Below the pieces are notes generated by a model, which was not told the DNA's origin, did no database searches, and worked only from the letters and a program-made list of their open reading frames with translations. Source: Nonomuraea guangzhouensis (GTDB lineage: Bacteria > Actinomycetota > Actinomycetes > Streptosporangiales > Streptosporangiaceae). From it: a DNA stretch of 64,000 nucleotides. The stretch spans positions 16,494 to 80,493 of the forward strand of contig NZ_JAHKRM010000050.1 of assembly GCF_019396345.1 (NCBI RefSeq), given 5' to 3'. Position numbers and translations under genes: made by a program. Positions 1-8,265 of this stretch are shown piece by piece. Each line of letters starts with the position of its first letter. Positions within the stretch are counted from its first letter, which is position 1.

Positions 1-1
1 G

Positions 2-691
2 CTGGGCATCGCGGTCGCCTGGGCGGCGGTCGGGATGTACGACAGCACCACCCCCGAACGACAGGCCCATGCCAGCATCGCGGACCTGGAGGAAGTGGTG
101 CTGATCGTGCCACAGCTCTGCATGGGAGTCCTCGGCGTACTCACCATTACGTCCGAATACACAACAGGCCTGATCAGGACGAGCCTCGCCATCGTGCCAA
201 GACGCTGGCCGGTCCTGGCAGGAAAGTCCGCGATCGTGGGGCTGCTCAGCCTCGTCATCGGCCCGCTCGTGGTATTCGGGACCTACTTCGCCGCCCGCTG
301 GATGATCGGCGACCGCTTTCGCGGCTCCTACACGACGCCCTTCCTCGACAGGCTGCCGACGCTTGTCACCTCAAGCCTCTCCGTGGTGGTGTTCGCGCTG
401 CTCGGGTTGGGATTGGGCGCGATCTTACGCTCCACGGCGGGAGCCATCACGCTCCTCGTGGGTCTCGTGTACGTGATCCCGATCATCGTGGGCAACCTGC
501 CTGAGCCATGGAGCGAACGGGTCGGTTCGGTGCAGATCGGAGCCCTCCCGCGCGAGATAACTGGCGACGGCCTCACCCATTCGGTATACGGCTCGCTGCT
601 CCCGCCTGCAGCGGCGGCCATGGTGCTGATCGCCTATGCCGTGCTGCCATTGCTCGCCGGCGCATGGCTGATGCGCCGGAGGGACGCGTGA
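2..691 (+). CDS. ABC-2 type transporter permease, 5'-truncated by the window edge
   Basis: Membrane subunit of an ABC exporter. The reading frame is open to the left edge (codons before the first Met encode a hydrophobic LGIAVAWAAVG), so the true start lies outside the window. About five hydrophobic segments are visible, with the SEYTTGLIRTSL stretch that typically follows a membrane helix in ABC-2 permeases of actinomycetes, and the protein ends in a basic WLMRRRDA tail. The partner ATPase would be expected upstream, outside the window. Substrate unknown. The family call is firm; the function is only generic. Confidence 0.8.
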   Translation: MGIAVAWAAVGMYDSTTPERQAHASIADLEEVVLIVPQLCMGVLGVLTITSEYTTGLIRTSLAIVPRRWPVLAGKSAIVGLLSLVIGPLVVFGTYFAARWMIGDRFRGSYTTPFLDRLPTLVTSSLSVVVFALLGLGLGAILRSTAGAITLLVGLVYVIPIIVGNLPEPWSERVGSVQIGALPREITGDGLTHSVYGSLLPPAAAAMVLIAYAVLPLLAGAWLMRRRDA

Positions 692-780
692 GCTGCTGAC
701 ACACCATGTCGGCGGGACACGGAGCCAGCGAAACGAGCCGCCACAACGGTCACTGGATCAGGCCGGTCGAGACCCTCGCT

Positions 781-1010
781 CAACCGACCGTGCGGTCTTC
801 AACCGACCGACCGTGCGGTCTTCAACCAACCATGCTCAATCGACTGTCCAGGCAGTGTTCAACCGACCATGCTGAGCAGACCGTCTGGGCGGTGTTCACC
901 CAACCATGCTCAACCGACCGTGCTCACCAACCGTCCAGGCGGTGTCCAAGCAACCATGCTCAACCGGCCATGCCCACCAACCGTCCAGGCAGTGTTTCAC
1001 CGACCGTCCA
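781..1010. repeat. Imperfect tandem repeat array in an intergenic gap
   Basis: The gap from 692 to 1192 has no credible gene. It holds two about 23-base units with the core ACCGTGCGGTCTTC (near 787 and 810), then longer units whose core ACCGTCCAGGCGGTGT or a close variant starts at 843, 880, 930 and 980. The spacing is 37, 50 and 50 bases, and CAACCATGCTCAACCG lies in between. Units differ from one another, unlike CRISPR repeats. The remaining 1011-1192 shows nothing recognisable. Confidence 0.75.
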
Positions 1011-1192
1011 CGGCGAGTCGAACCGTTCGTCGATCGGCTGGCCTGTCGGCCAGGACGTTGACCGCTGGCTGGCCGACCAGCTCGTCAGTGCGCCGCCGCC
1101 GTCCAGCAGATCACCAGACGACGTCGGAACTGTATCCGGAACGGCTCCCAGAGGTACGGCAGGCGCGCGTGCCTGCCGTACCCGTACGGAGG

Positions 1193-2878
1193 TCAGACCT
1201 CGAGGACCACGGGGATGATCATCGGACGGCGGCGGTAGGTGTCGCTCACCCAGCGCCCGACCGTGCGGCGAACCACCCGGCGGATCTCCTGCATGTCGAC
1301 GACTCCGTCGGCGGCCTTCTCCTCGAGCGCCTTCTCGATCTGTGGAATGAACTGCTCGAACTGCGCCGGGTCGATGCCGGAGCCACGGGCATGGATCTCC
1401 GGCCCGCCGGTGAGCTTGCCAGTGCTGGAGTCGACCACCACGACGACGGAGATGAAGCCTTCGTCGCCGAGGATCCTACGGTCCTTCAGCGAGGTGTCGG
1501 TGATCTCACCGACGGACGAGCCGTCGACGTAGACGTACCCGGCGTGAACCGCACCGACGATCTTCGCCCTGCCGTCGACCAGGTCGACCACCACGCCGTC
1601 CTCCGCGATCACGATGTGATCGTCGGGCACGCCGGTGAGCGCGGCGAGCTTGGCGTGCGCACGCAGGTGCCGCCATTCGCCGTGCACAGGCATGAAGTTC
1701 GACGGACGGGTCAGGTTCAGCACGTAGAGGAGCTCGCCGGCGGCCGCATGTCCGGAAACATGCACCTTGGCGTTGCCCTTGTGTACGACCCGGGCCCCCC
1801 AACGGGTGAGCCCGTTGATCACCTTGTTGACGGCGGTCTCGTTGCCCGGCACCAGCGACGAAGCCAGCAGGACGGTGTCACCCTCGGCGATACGGATCGG
1901 GTGATCCCGGTTGGCCATCCTCGACAGCGCCGCCATGGGCTCGCCCTGCGAACCCGTGCAGACGAGCACCACGTCCTCCGGCGGCCATTCCTCGATGTCG
2001 CGCGAGTCGACGATCAGGTCCGACGGCACCTTGAGATAGCCGAGATCACGGGCCACGCCCATGTTGCGCACCATCGACCGTCCGACCAGGGCGACCTTGC
2101 GGCCATGCTTGGCCGCCGCATCGAGGACCTGCTGGATACGGTGTACGTGCGACGCGAAGCTGGCCACGATGACCCGCTGCTCCGAGGTACGGATCACCTC
2201 GTCGATGACCGGCGCGATCTCCCGTTCGCTGGTGACGAACCCCGGCACCTCTGCGTTGGTCGAGTCGGACATCAGCAGGTCGACGCCCTCGGTACCAAGA
2301 CGGGCGAACCCGCCCAGGTCGGTGAGGCGGCCGTCACTGGGCAACTGGTCCATGCGGAAGTCGCCGGTGTGCAGCACGATGCCGGCAGGCGTCCTGATGG
2401 CCACGGCCAGCGCGTCCGGGATCGAGTGATTGACCGCCAGGAACTCGCAGTCGAACGGCCCGAACCTGTGCCGTTCGCCCTCGATAACCTCGATCTTGGT
2501 CGGCTGGATCCGGTGTTCGGTGAGCTTGGCTTCGATGAAGGCCAGCGTCAGCTTGGATCCGATGAGCGGGATGTTACGCCGCTCGCGAAGCAGGTATGGC
2601 ACGGCGCCGATGTGGTCTTCGTGCGCGTGCGTCAGGACGACCGCCTCGACATCGTCGAGCCGATCCCTGATGTATTCGAAGTCGGGCAGGATCAGGTCGA
2701 CGCCTGGCTGGTCCGGCTCGGGGAAAAGCACCCCGCAGTCGACGATCAGCAACCGGCCCTCGTACTCGAAGACGGCCATGTTCCTGCCGATCTCACCCAG
2801 CCCGCCCAGCGCGACAATGCGCAGGCCGCCCTCCGGCAGCGTCGGCGGGGGGCCCAGCTCAGGATGTGGATGGCTCAT
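1193..2878 (-). CDS. rnj: Ribonuclease J
   Basis: Cytoplasmic endo/5'-3' exoribonuclease of the metallo-beta-lactamase/beta-CASP family, acting in mRNA decay and rRNA maturation. The 561 residues match the usual length. The di-zinc motif HAHEDH is at residues 84-89, followed by the later motifs HTGDFRMD, SDSTNAE and SGHAAAGE. The C-terminal part carries the FMPVHGE His motif of RNase J. It lies 54 bases downstream of dapA on the same strand, the usual actinobacterial order, so the two are probably cotranscribed. Confidence 0.97.
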   Translation of the reverse strand: MSHPHPELGPPPTLPEGGLRIVALGGLGEIGRNMAVFEYEGRLLIVDCGVLFPEPDQPGVDLILPDFEYIRDRLDDVEAVVLTHAHEDHIGAVPYLLRERRNIPLIGSKLTLAFIEAKLTEHRIQPTKIEVIEGERHRFGPFDCEFLAVNHSIPDALAVAIRTPAGIVLHTGDFRMDQLPSDGRLTDLGGFARLGTEGVDLLMSDSTNAEVPGFVTSEREIAPVIDEVIRTSEQRVIVASFASHVHRIQQVLDAAAKHGRKVALVGRSMVRNMGVARDLGYLKVPSDLIVDSRDIEEWPPEDVVLVCTGSQGEPMAALSRMANRDHPIRIAEGDTVLLASSLVPGNETAVNKVINGLTRWGARVVHKGNAKVHVSGHAAAGELLYVLNLTRPSNFMPVHGEWRHLRAHAKLAALTGVPDDHIVIAEDGVVVDLVDGRAKIVGAVHAGYVYVDGSSVGEITDTSLKDRRILGDEGFISVVVVVDSSTGKLTGGPEIHARGSGIDPAQFEQFIPQIEKALEEKAADGVVDMQEIRRVVRRTVGRWVSDTYRRRPMIIPVVLEV

Positions 2879-2932
2879 AGCCGGCCCCCATGGTCAAATC
2901 GTGTTCTCAAAACTCCCGGTTCCTCCCCGTTC

Positions 2933-3850
2933 CTATGCGTCTGTCAACTTCACCCCGCCGGCCACCAGGCAAGCACGCAGCTCGGCGATCTGCTTCTCTG
3001 TCGCGGCCACCAATGGCAACCGCACCGGTCCGACCGGCACTCCTACCATGCCCAGTGCCGCCTTGGCCATGATCGCGCCGCCCGCGCTCAACATGATCCC
3101 TTCGACCACGGGCGCCACTTGGCGGTGCACTGCGAGCGCCTGAACGACGTCGCCGTTCCTGTACAGGTCGATCATGCGGGCCAGGTCAGCGCCGACCACA
3201 TGGCCGACAACGCTGACGAATCCTGCCGCTCCAACCGAGAGCCAGGGCAGGTTGAGCAGATCGTCGCCCGAGTAGAAGGCGAGATCAGTCATCGCCATCA
3301 CCTGGCTGCCAAGGAACAGATCGCCCTTGGCATCCTTGACGGCCACGATGCGCTCGTGCTGTGCGAGCCGGATCAAGGTTTCGATCTTGATCGGCACACC
3401 GCTGCGTCCGGGGATGTCATAGAGCATCACCGGAAGGCCGGTTGCATCGGCCACGGCAGCGAAGTGCTGATACAGGCCCTCTTGCGGAGGCTTGTTGTAA
3501 TACGGCGTCACCACGAGCAGCCCGTGAGCACCGGCGCGGGCCGCGGCCCTGGCGAGCGAGATGCTGTGATGCGTGTCGTTGGTGCCCGCCCCGGCCACCA
3601 CCGTCGCTCGATCACCCACCGTTTCGAGCACGGTGCGCAGAATGCGCTCCTTCTCGTCATCGGAGGTGGTGGGCGACTCTCCGGTCGTCCCGCTGACGAT
3701 CAAGCCGTCGTTGCGCTGCTCGTCCACCAGATAGGTGGCCAGGCGCCGCACGGCGTCGTAATCGACCGCACCGTCAGGAGTGAACGGCGTGACCATGGCG
3801 GTCAACATACGGCCGAAGGGCGCGTCGGTGGTTCCAGTTGGCGAAGCCAT
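2933..3850 (-). CDS. dapA: 4-hydroxy-tetrahydrodipicolinate synthase
   Basis: Condenses pyruvate with aspartate semialdehyde, the first committed step of lysine/diaminopimelate synthesis. Visible are the TTGE pyruvate-binding turn (residues 55-58), the YYNKP motif, Tyr144 in LYDIPGRS and the Schiff-base lysine Lys172 in VKDAKGD. The ATG at 3850 gives 305 residues, close to the family size. A GTG at 3895 would add 15 residues without a better ribosome site, so the shorter form is preferred. It sits upstream of rnj. Its pathway partner dapB is 14 kb away at 17.9 kb. Confidence 0.95.
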   Translation of the reverse strand: MASPTGTTDAPFGRMLTAMVTPFTPDGAVDYDAVRRLATYLVDEQRNDGLIVSGTTGESPTTSDDEKERILRTVLETVGDRATVVAGAGTNDTHHSISLARAAARAGAHGLLVVTPYYNKPPQEGLYQHFAAVADATGLPVMLYDIPGRSGVPIKIETLIRLAQHERIVAVKDAKGDLFLGSQVMAMTDLAFYSGDDLLNLPWLSVGAAGFVSVVGHVVGADLARMIDLYRNGDVVQALAVHRQVAPVVEGIMLSAGGAIMAKAALGMVGVPVGPVRLPLVAATEKQIAELRACLVAGGVKLTDA

Positions 3851-4448
3851 AGTGCGAACGCTACCTGGATTCGCAAAAGCGGTGGACGCCGCCACCCCGC
3901 TTTGCCTGCCTGGAGCCGCCTATTGTCATGCAGTTCCCCGGCCTCTCAGGGCATGCCCAACCGCCCTCGACGCGCCGCTGCGCGCTGTTCCAAGCGTCCG
4001 GGCGTTCGCATGGAGCTGACTGCGGGCCCGGAACTCGATCATCGGGTATTCGGTCGCAGCGATCACCAGGACCACAGGGCAGGCTTCATGCCATGCCAGG
4101 AGCATGCCGTACGGCAGCAGCTCGACATGCCGCACACAGACGCCATGACGTCCACAGACGTCTCGTACATATCCCATATCAGCCGAACCGGGCGCGACGC
4201 CGGGCAACACCCGCGCGAGCGACCTCTGCGGCACGCATGGGAAGAGGCCGCCGATATGTGCTCGGGGGTACACACATCGACGACCTCTACCGAAGAATCG
4301 GCTGCCCTTACATCGGCGTTACAGGGTTTCTCCGATAATTTTCCACTGCCGCAAAGTTGGGGCTCCAAGTGTCCTCGATGACGGTCGGTTACCTGCCGAA
4401 TACGGCAACATGGGGCAACGCCTCACACGAACCCTCAGGGATGGACTA
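3851..4448. other. Intergenic region between divergent dapA and the GntR gene
   Basis: About 600 bases of somewhat lower GC than the flanks. Open frames here show no family features and no coding bias, so no gene is called. The region should contain the promoters of dapA (minus) and the GntR gene (plus). The only structured element seen is the short palindrome at 4394-4407. Confidence 0.5.
4394..4407. promoter_or_regulatory. Short palindrome upstream of the GntR gene
   Basis: TGCCGAATACGGCA is a perfect inverted repeat with 5-base arms, 41 bases before the chosen GTG start of the GntR gene. Its position fits an autoregulatory operator; this is inference only. Confidence 0.35.
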
Positions 4449-5165
4449 GTGGCCACCTCAGATCCGGTCTACCTGCGTGTCGTCGAAGACATTCGGCGAC
4501 AGATCACCGACGGCACCCTTCCCCCCGGCGCGCCCATTCCCTCACGGGCGCAGCTGACCCGCAAGTATCAGGTCGGCGAGACCGCAGCCCGCCACGCCCT
4601 GCGCGTGCTGGCAGGCGAAGGCCTCATCATCGGCCGCGTGGGATCGGGTCATTACGTCAGAGAACGCCCCGACCTTTCCCCATTGCACCGATGGCGCTTC
4701 CTCGATCATCCCGCCCCATTCGCCGCCGACCTGCAGTCCCAGGGCCGGCGCGTGACGTGGGACTGGCACAGCGAACCTGCCGAGGCCGGACCCGACATCG
4801 CCAGACGGCTACGGCTCGACGAATCGACCACCCTGACGAGGACGCACTATGTCTTCCGCGGCGACGGCAGGCCGCTCCAGCTCGCCACGTCGTACGAGCC
4901 TCTGGAGTTCGCCGCCCACACGGAGGAGGAACGGCGCAGTCTGGTCGCCAGAATGTACGCGCACGGGATAAAGATCACGGAGATCGTCGAAAGCGTGCAC
5001 ACCCGCGTGCCCCGCCCTGCGGAGAGCGACGCCCTCGATCTGCCTGCGGGCATCCACGTCCTGCACGTGGAACGCACCCATTGGGCAGGCGACCGCCCGG
5101 TGGAGACCAGCGACATCGTGATCCCGGGCGACCGCTTCCGGATCATGTACAGCATGCCTGTTTAA
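4449..5165 (+). CDS. GntR-family regulator, HutC subfamily (UTRA domain)
   Basis: DNA-binding repressor with an N-terminal winged helix (PSRAQLTRKYQVGETAARHALRVL, then the wing GRVGSGHYV) followed by a UTRA small-molecule-binding domain. The ligand is unknown. The start is placed at GTG 4449, which has GGGA 7 bases upstream and begins VATSDPVYLRVVEDI as in many relatives; an ATG at 4410 would add 13 residues without a ribosome site. It stands alone, divergent from dapA, so its target cannot be inferred beyond itself. Confidence 0.88.
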   Translation: MATSDPVYLRVVEDIRRQITDGTLPPGAPIPSRAQLTRKYQVGETAARHALRVLAGEGLIIGRVGSGHYVRERPDLSPLHRWRFLDHPAPFAADLQSQGRRVTWDWHSEPAEAGPDIARRLRLDESTTLTRTHYVFRGDGRPLQLATSYEPLEFAAHTEEERRSLVARMYAHGIKITEIVESVHTRVPRPAESDALDLPAGIHVLHVERTHWAGDRPVETSDIVIPGDRFRIMYSMPV

Positions 5166-6090
5166 GCGAATGTGAGAGCTCCGGGCCGATACCCGCCTCT
5201 TCGGCCTGGAGCTCAGCCAGACGGCCATCGGGCTGACATTTCGCCGCGACGACGGCCGGCCGGTCCTCCGCAGCATCACGACTTGTCGCTGAGCTGAGTC
5301 CTGCGGCTTCGGGACCTTGAGGTGCGAGGTTCCATACTGACCCCGGGGCGTCGTAGCCCTCGCATTGCGGGATCTCTGCGCCCTGGCTGCTTCAGCGTCC
5401 TACGTCACGCACCCCACCGAACCAACTTGCGGCTTCAGACGGACTCCCAACCGGCGATTCAGGATCCCGCGCGTTACGCGACCACGAACCGACCTGCGAC
5501 CCAAGAACCCGTACATCACGCGCCCCGGAGCCGACTTGCGGCCTCAGAGGGCTGGATGGGCGTCCCGCCGAGTGGTGTGATGGCATGGTCGGTCTTAAGG
5601 TCCGAGACGCTCAAGACGCCAGGTGATCGCCCCTCGCCGCCTCGCGAAGATCGAAGGTCGAAGGTCGCCAGCAGTTACACCGCTCCAACGGATGCCACCC
5701 AGGACGGTTGCGCTATAGCGGTCTCCGTCCCGGCCTGCGGGTGTCCAGACTGCAGGCGTCCGGAATTGCGGCCGAATCTGCGTCCCTCCAGACTGTGACC
5801 GTCCGGACCTCGAGCGTACAGACACGGACTGTCCAGACTACGTACGCACAGAATGCGATCGCGCGGAACCGCCAGCGTCCTGGCCGCCACAAGCGTCCAG
5901 ACCTCCGGGGGCAGGGCGAAGCCGAGCGCCGCCTCTCACCGTCCGGGCCTCGATGTGGAGGAAGCAACATCGAGCTTCGTCAGCCAGACCGCAGCTCTCA
6001 AAGGCGCCTCCTGCCGACATTTCAGGCAGTTCCCGCTGGTCAGGCCTAGGTTGTCGGTGCTCGTTGATACAACCGTTCTGGAGGTTGCGG
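5166..6090. other. Gene-poor gap with degenerate repeats
   Basis: About 920 bases between the GntR gene and radC. No frame shows family motifs or a ribosome site. Two stretches (5415-5548 and about 5730-5900) consist of degenerate, periodically similar segments; in the second, words such as GTCCGGACCTC, GTCCAGACTA and GTCCAGACCTCC recur. Confidence 0.55.
5415..5548. repeat. Three degenerate repeat copies
   Basis: Segments resembling ACGAACCGACTTGCGGCC, each followed by a CAGA-like end, occur near 5415, 5482 and 5526, with different spacing and several mismatches. The ACGAACC word recurs in the gap after radC. Non-coding as far as can be seen. Confidence 0.4.
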
Positions 6091-6747
6091 ATGCGAGTCA
6101 AAGACCTGCCAAGACGTGAGCGGCCACGCGAGCGGCTGATGGCGAGCGGCGCGACGGCGCTGGCTGACCGGGAGCTCCTGGCCGTGCTCCTCGGTTCAGG
6201 CTTTCGGGGGGCGAGCGCGATGGATCTTGCGGCCCAGGTGATCGAGCACTGTGGCGATCTCGATGGGCTGGCCCGGTCTGAGCCACACCGGCTACTCGCC
6301 GTACACGGCGTTGGGCCTGCCAAGGCGGCGCGAGTGATTGCGGCTTTCCATCTCGTACGGCGGGCGCAGGCAGAGCCCGAGCCGACCAGGATCACCGGCA
6401 CGTCCGATCTGGCGACGGTCGTCGCTCCTCTGCTCCGTGGCCACTCCCGGGAGCGGCTGGTCGTGATGGCGTGCGACGTCCGGGGGGCGGTGCTGCGGCG
6501 GGTGGTGCTGACCGAAGGGGGCTCTGACCACACGACAGTGCCGGTTCGGGACATCATCACGGCGGTGCTGACGGCCGGCGGGGCGGCGTTCGGGGTCGCG
6601 CACAACCATCCGAGCGGTTCCCTCGATCCGAGCGACGCGGACGTTGCCGCGACGGCACGTCTCGCCGAGGCCGCCGAGACGGTCGGGCTGCGATTCCTTG
6701 ACCACTTGATCGTCACGGACACGGCATGGCGTCGGGTGCCCTTCTGA
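6091..6747 (+). CDS. radC: RadC-family JAMM domain protein
   Basis: 218-residue protein with an N-terminal helix-hairpin-helix (LLAVHGVGPAKAARV, about residues 68-82) and a C-terminal JAB/MPN metalloprotease-like domain. The metal motif is complete: His171 and His173 in HNHPSG, Ser181 and Asp184. RadC was historically linked to DNA repair, but its biochemical role is unsettled. The start is ATG 6091, with GGAGG six bases upstream. It is flanked by repeat-rich gaps and followed by a hairpin terminator. Confidence 0.92.
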   Translation: MRVKDLPRRERPRERLMASGATALADRELLAVLLGSGFRGASAMDLAAQVIEHCGDLDGLARSEPHRLLAVHGVGPAKAARVIAAFHLVRRAQAEPEPTRITGTSDLATVVAPLLRGHSRERLVVMACDVRGAVLRRVVLTEGGSDHTTVPVRDIITAVLTAGGAAFGVAHNHPSGSLDPSDADVAATARLAEAAETVGLRFLDHLIVTDTAWRRVPF

Positions 6748-6764
6748 ACGCCAAGGGGAGTGGT

Positions 6765-6787
6765 GCGGGGACCGGGTCGGTCTCCGC
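6765..6787 (+). terminator. Hairpin terminator after radC
   Basis: GCGGGGACCG and CGGTCTCCGC pair in 9 of 10 positions around a 3-base loop, 18 bases after the radC stop. There is no T-tract, as is common in high-GC actinomycetes. Confidence 0.55.
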
Positions 6788-6829
6788 CCCCTGACGGGCG
6801 CCGGCCCCGTACCGACCCCCAGACTCCAG

Positions 6830-6960
6830 GCGCAAGCCGAACGATCGAACTCCTAGACACGAACCAGCCGCCAGATTCCCGGCGCGAAACTGCCTGTCAG
6901 ACCTCAGACGAACCCCGAAACGACCGAATCTCAAGCACAAACCAGGCGCCGCACCCCGTC
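6830..6960. repeat. Degenerate repeats downstream of radC
   Basis: Words such as AGACACGAACC, GCGCGAAACT and CAGACGAACCCCGAAACG recur at irregular spacing. The GCGAAACT core also appears in the repeat block inside the CGNR gene at 13.9-14.1 kb, so the two may belong to one family. Confidence 0.35.
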
Positions 6961-7224
6961 GGGCCGCCCGCTCCGGCACGTCTCTCACTGGCATCACGGC
7001 CCTCGACCTGTCCGCTCCAGTGCGTTCCTCAGCTCACTCCCGCGCTTCGCCGAACCGGTATGCGGCCTTTTGATCACCATCAAGAGTGCTGATCTACCGC
7101 AAGGCCACCGAAAGGCATCTTTCCGTTGATAGCTCTGAAGGCAAGCCTTCCCTCAGCGGAGCGTGAGACGCTACCTCTGCGAGCAGGTCGACTAAGACGT
7201 GAGTCGGCCAATTGCTGGCAAACG

Positions 7225-7260
7225 CGTGGTCCCGTGCCTCCCGGAGGGCATGGGACCACG
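7225..7260. other. Long hairpin 1
   Basis: CGTGGTCCC pairs perfectly with GGGACCACG. The inner sequence also pairs, giving a stem of about 17 bases with one mismatch around a short loop. Confidence 0.55.
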
Positions 7261-7490
7261 TACGGCCCGCAACTGGGTCCGTCCACTCGCGCGACGGCGC
7301 AGCAACACCGTGGACGGTCGGACTCCTGGCAAGGTTCACCCGGTAGCAGGCGAAGAGGAAGGCTCAGCACCACCCAAGCGGATTCTCGGAAGCGTCGGCG
7401 GACTGCGCTCGTCGGCGATCAGTGAACCCGTTAGGACTAGAAGACTCTCTGAAATCGCAGCCACTCGACTGTAGAGGGTGGTTGCCTCGT

Positions 7491-7528
7491 CGCTGGCCCC
7501 GTATCAGACGCGGGATGCGGGGCCAGCG
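7491..7528. other. Long hairpin 2
   Basis: CGCTGGCCCCG and CGGGGCCAGCG are perfect 11-base arms around a 16-base loop. The loop contains AGACGCGGGA, which also lies between the arms of hairpin 3. Confidence 0.55.
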
Positions 7529-7656
7529 CGACCCGGTCTTCGGCCGTGATCGCCGAATCTGCGGCACTTCATTCGGCAAAGCGACCTGATGCTCCGCACG
7601 GCCACGCCCGCCCCGGCGACGCCGACTCCAGTGAAATGCCCCACCAGAAGGTGGTC

Positions 7657-7686
7657 GCAGGTCCCAGACGCGGGAATGGGACCTGC
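7657..7686. other. Long hairpin 3
   Basis: GCAGGTCCCA and TGGGACCTGC are perfect 10-base arms. The unpaired centre together with the last arm base reads AGACGCGGGA, the same ten-base word as in hairpin 2. No T-tract follows on either strand. Confidence 0.55.
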
Positions 7687-7849
7687 AAGAACAAGTTGGA
7701 CCCACGCATAGCACGGAGTTCTTGGGATGACCGCTGCCGGAGGAACTGACCGGCACGAGCCCACGACTGTTCGGTCAAACGGACCGCGCGATGACTACGC
7801 AGTGTGGCGAGAAGACACCCCAGGATGCTTCGATGACGACGTACGGCGA

Positions 7850-8155
7850 TCATCGGGCGTCTCCGCGCAGCAGCAGAGACCACAGGATGTCCGTCCTAGA
7901 GGCGGCCGTTCGGACGCTCTCCTCCACCACCACTCGCCCGCCCTTTCTCGTCGTTCTGCGGATGCAACGCTGGCCACCCGCTTGGCACAGCTCGTAAAAC
8001 ACCGGCTGGCAGTCACAGGTGTGGTCCCGCACGCGCATCCGCTCGACATCGGGCCTCACCAGATTCCAGTCGATGCGTGCGCAGTCCCTGTGCGCCGCCT
8101 CGACGTGAAGACCAATGCAGTCGTCCGCGTACGGCCGTCGCTTGGAGCCAGCCAT
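7850..8155 (-). CDS. Small conserved hypothetical protein with a DHTCDC cysteine motif
   Basis: 101 residues, function not recognised. It reads as a real compact protein: charged N-terminus, cysteines and histidines in DDCIGLHVEAAHRDC and in VRDHTCDCQPVFYELC, then a strand-rich basic end (RCIRRTTRKGGRVVVEE). The Cys/His spacing could bind a metal, but this is inference. It is divergent from the first double-winged-helix regulator, with a 110-base, notably AT-rich shared promoter region. The start is ATG 8155. Proteins of this look occur beside GntR genes in actinomycete accessory regions (recollection, not checked). Confidence 0.6.
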   Translation of the reverse strand: MAGSKRRPYADDCIGLHVEAAHRDCARIDWNLVRPDVERMRVRDHTCDCQPVFYELCQAGGQRCIRRTTRKGGRVVVEESVRTAASRTDILWSLLLRGDAR

Positions 8156-8265
8156 TCCTCAAGCATATATCTAGTTGTATCGCGTTGCCTAGTCGAAACG
8201 ATCGCTCCGCCTATTTGGACGGGACGATATGGGCAAGGTCGTACCTCTTCGCCTATCTTGCGTAT
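8156..8265. promoter_or_regulatory. AT-rich divergent promoter region with leaderless promoter for the first regulator
   Basis: TATCTT at 8254-8259 lies 6 bases before the GTG at 8266, so that mRNA is probably leaderless. Near 8164-8180 the stretch ATATCTAGTTGTATCG resembles the TTGTATAG...CTAGA stretch upstream of the second regulator and may be a shared operator. Confidence 0.45.

Larger units (their letters stand above)
6788..7849. other. Gene-poor accessory patch, lower GC
   Basis: About 1.06 kb without a credible gene. The first part (6830-6960) has degenerate repeats; the second holds three strong hairpins, annotated separately. Open frames on both strands lack family motifs, ribosome sites and third-position GC bias. 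It may be relict mobile DNA (inference). Confidence 0.5.

Noticed and set aside
781..1010. Possible CRISPR array
   Set aside because: Units are imperfect and of unequal length, there are no conserved spacers and no cas genes.
706..1218. 170-codon plus-strand frame in the repeat region
   Set aside because: Made of the repeat units themselves and overlaps the rnj 3' end; no protein features.
869..4381. Very long plus-strand open frame of 1170 codons
   Set aside because: It runs antisense to rnj and dapA, whose motifs and lengths are complete; its composition (His/Arg/Asp-rich) is typical of the complement of a high-GC gene.
5190..5300. Fragment reading RLFGLELSQTAIGLTFRRDD after the GntR gene
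   Set aside because: Protein-like, but without a start codon, ribosome site or recognisable family; could be a relic, not supportable.
5838..6860. 340-codon minus-strand frame
   Set aside because: Antisense to radC and repeat-rich gaps; radC is complete with its catalytic motif.
7094..7339. Minus-strand 81-codon frame with REWTDPVAGRTWSHALREAR
   Set aside because: Looks mildly protein-like, but a long hairpin (7225-7260) lies inside it and there is no ribosome site or family match.
7504..7764. Minus-strand 86-codon frame as a transposase remnant
   Set aside because: No DDE or HTH motif, no terminal inverted repeats; contains two hairpins; insufficient evidence.
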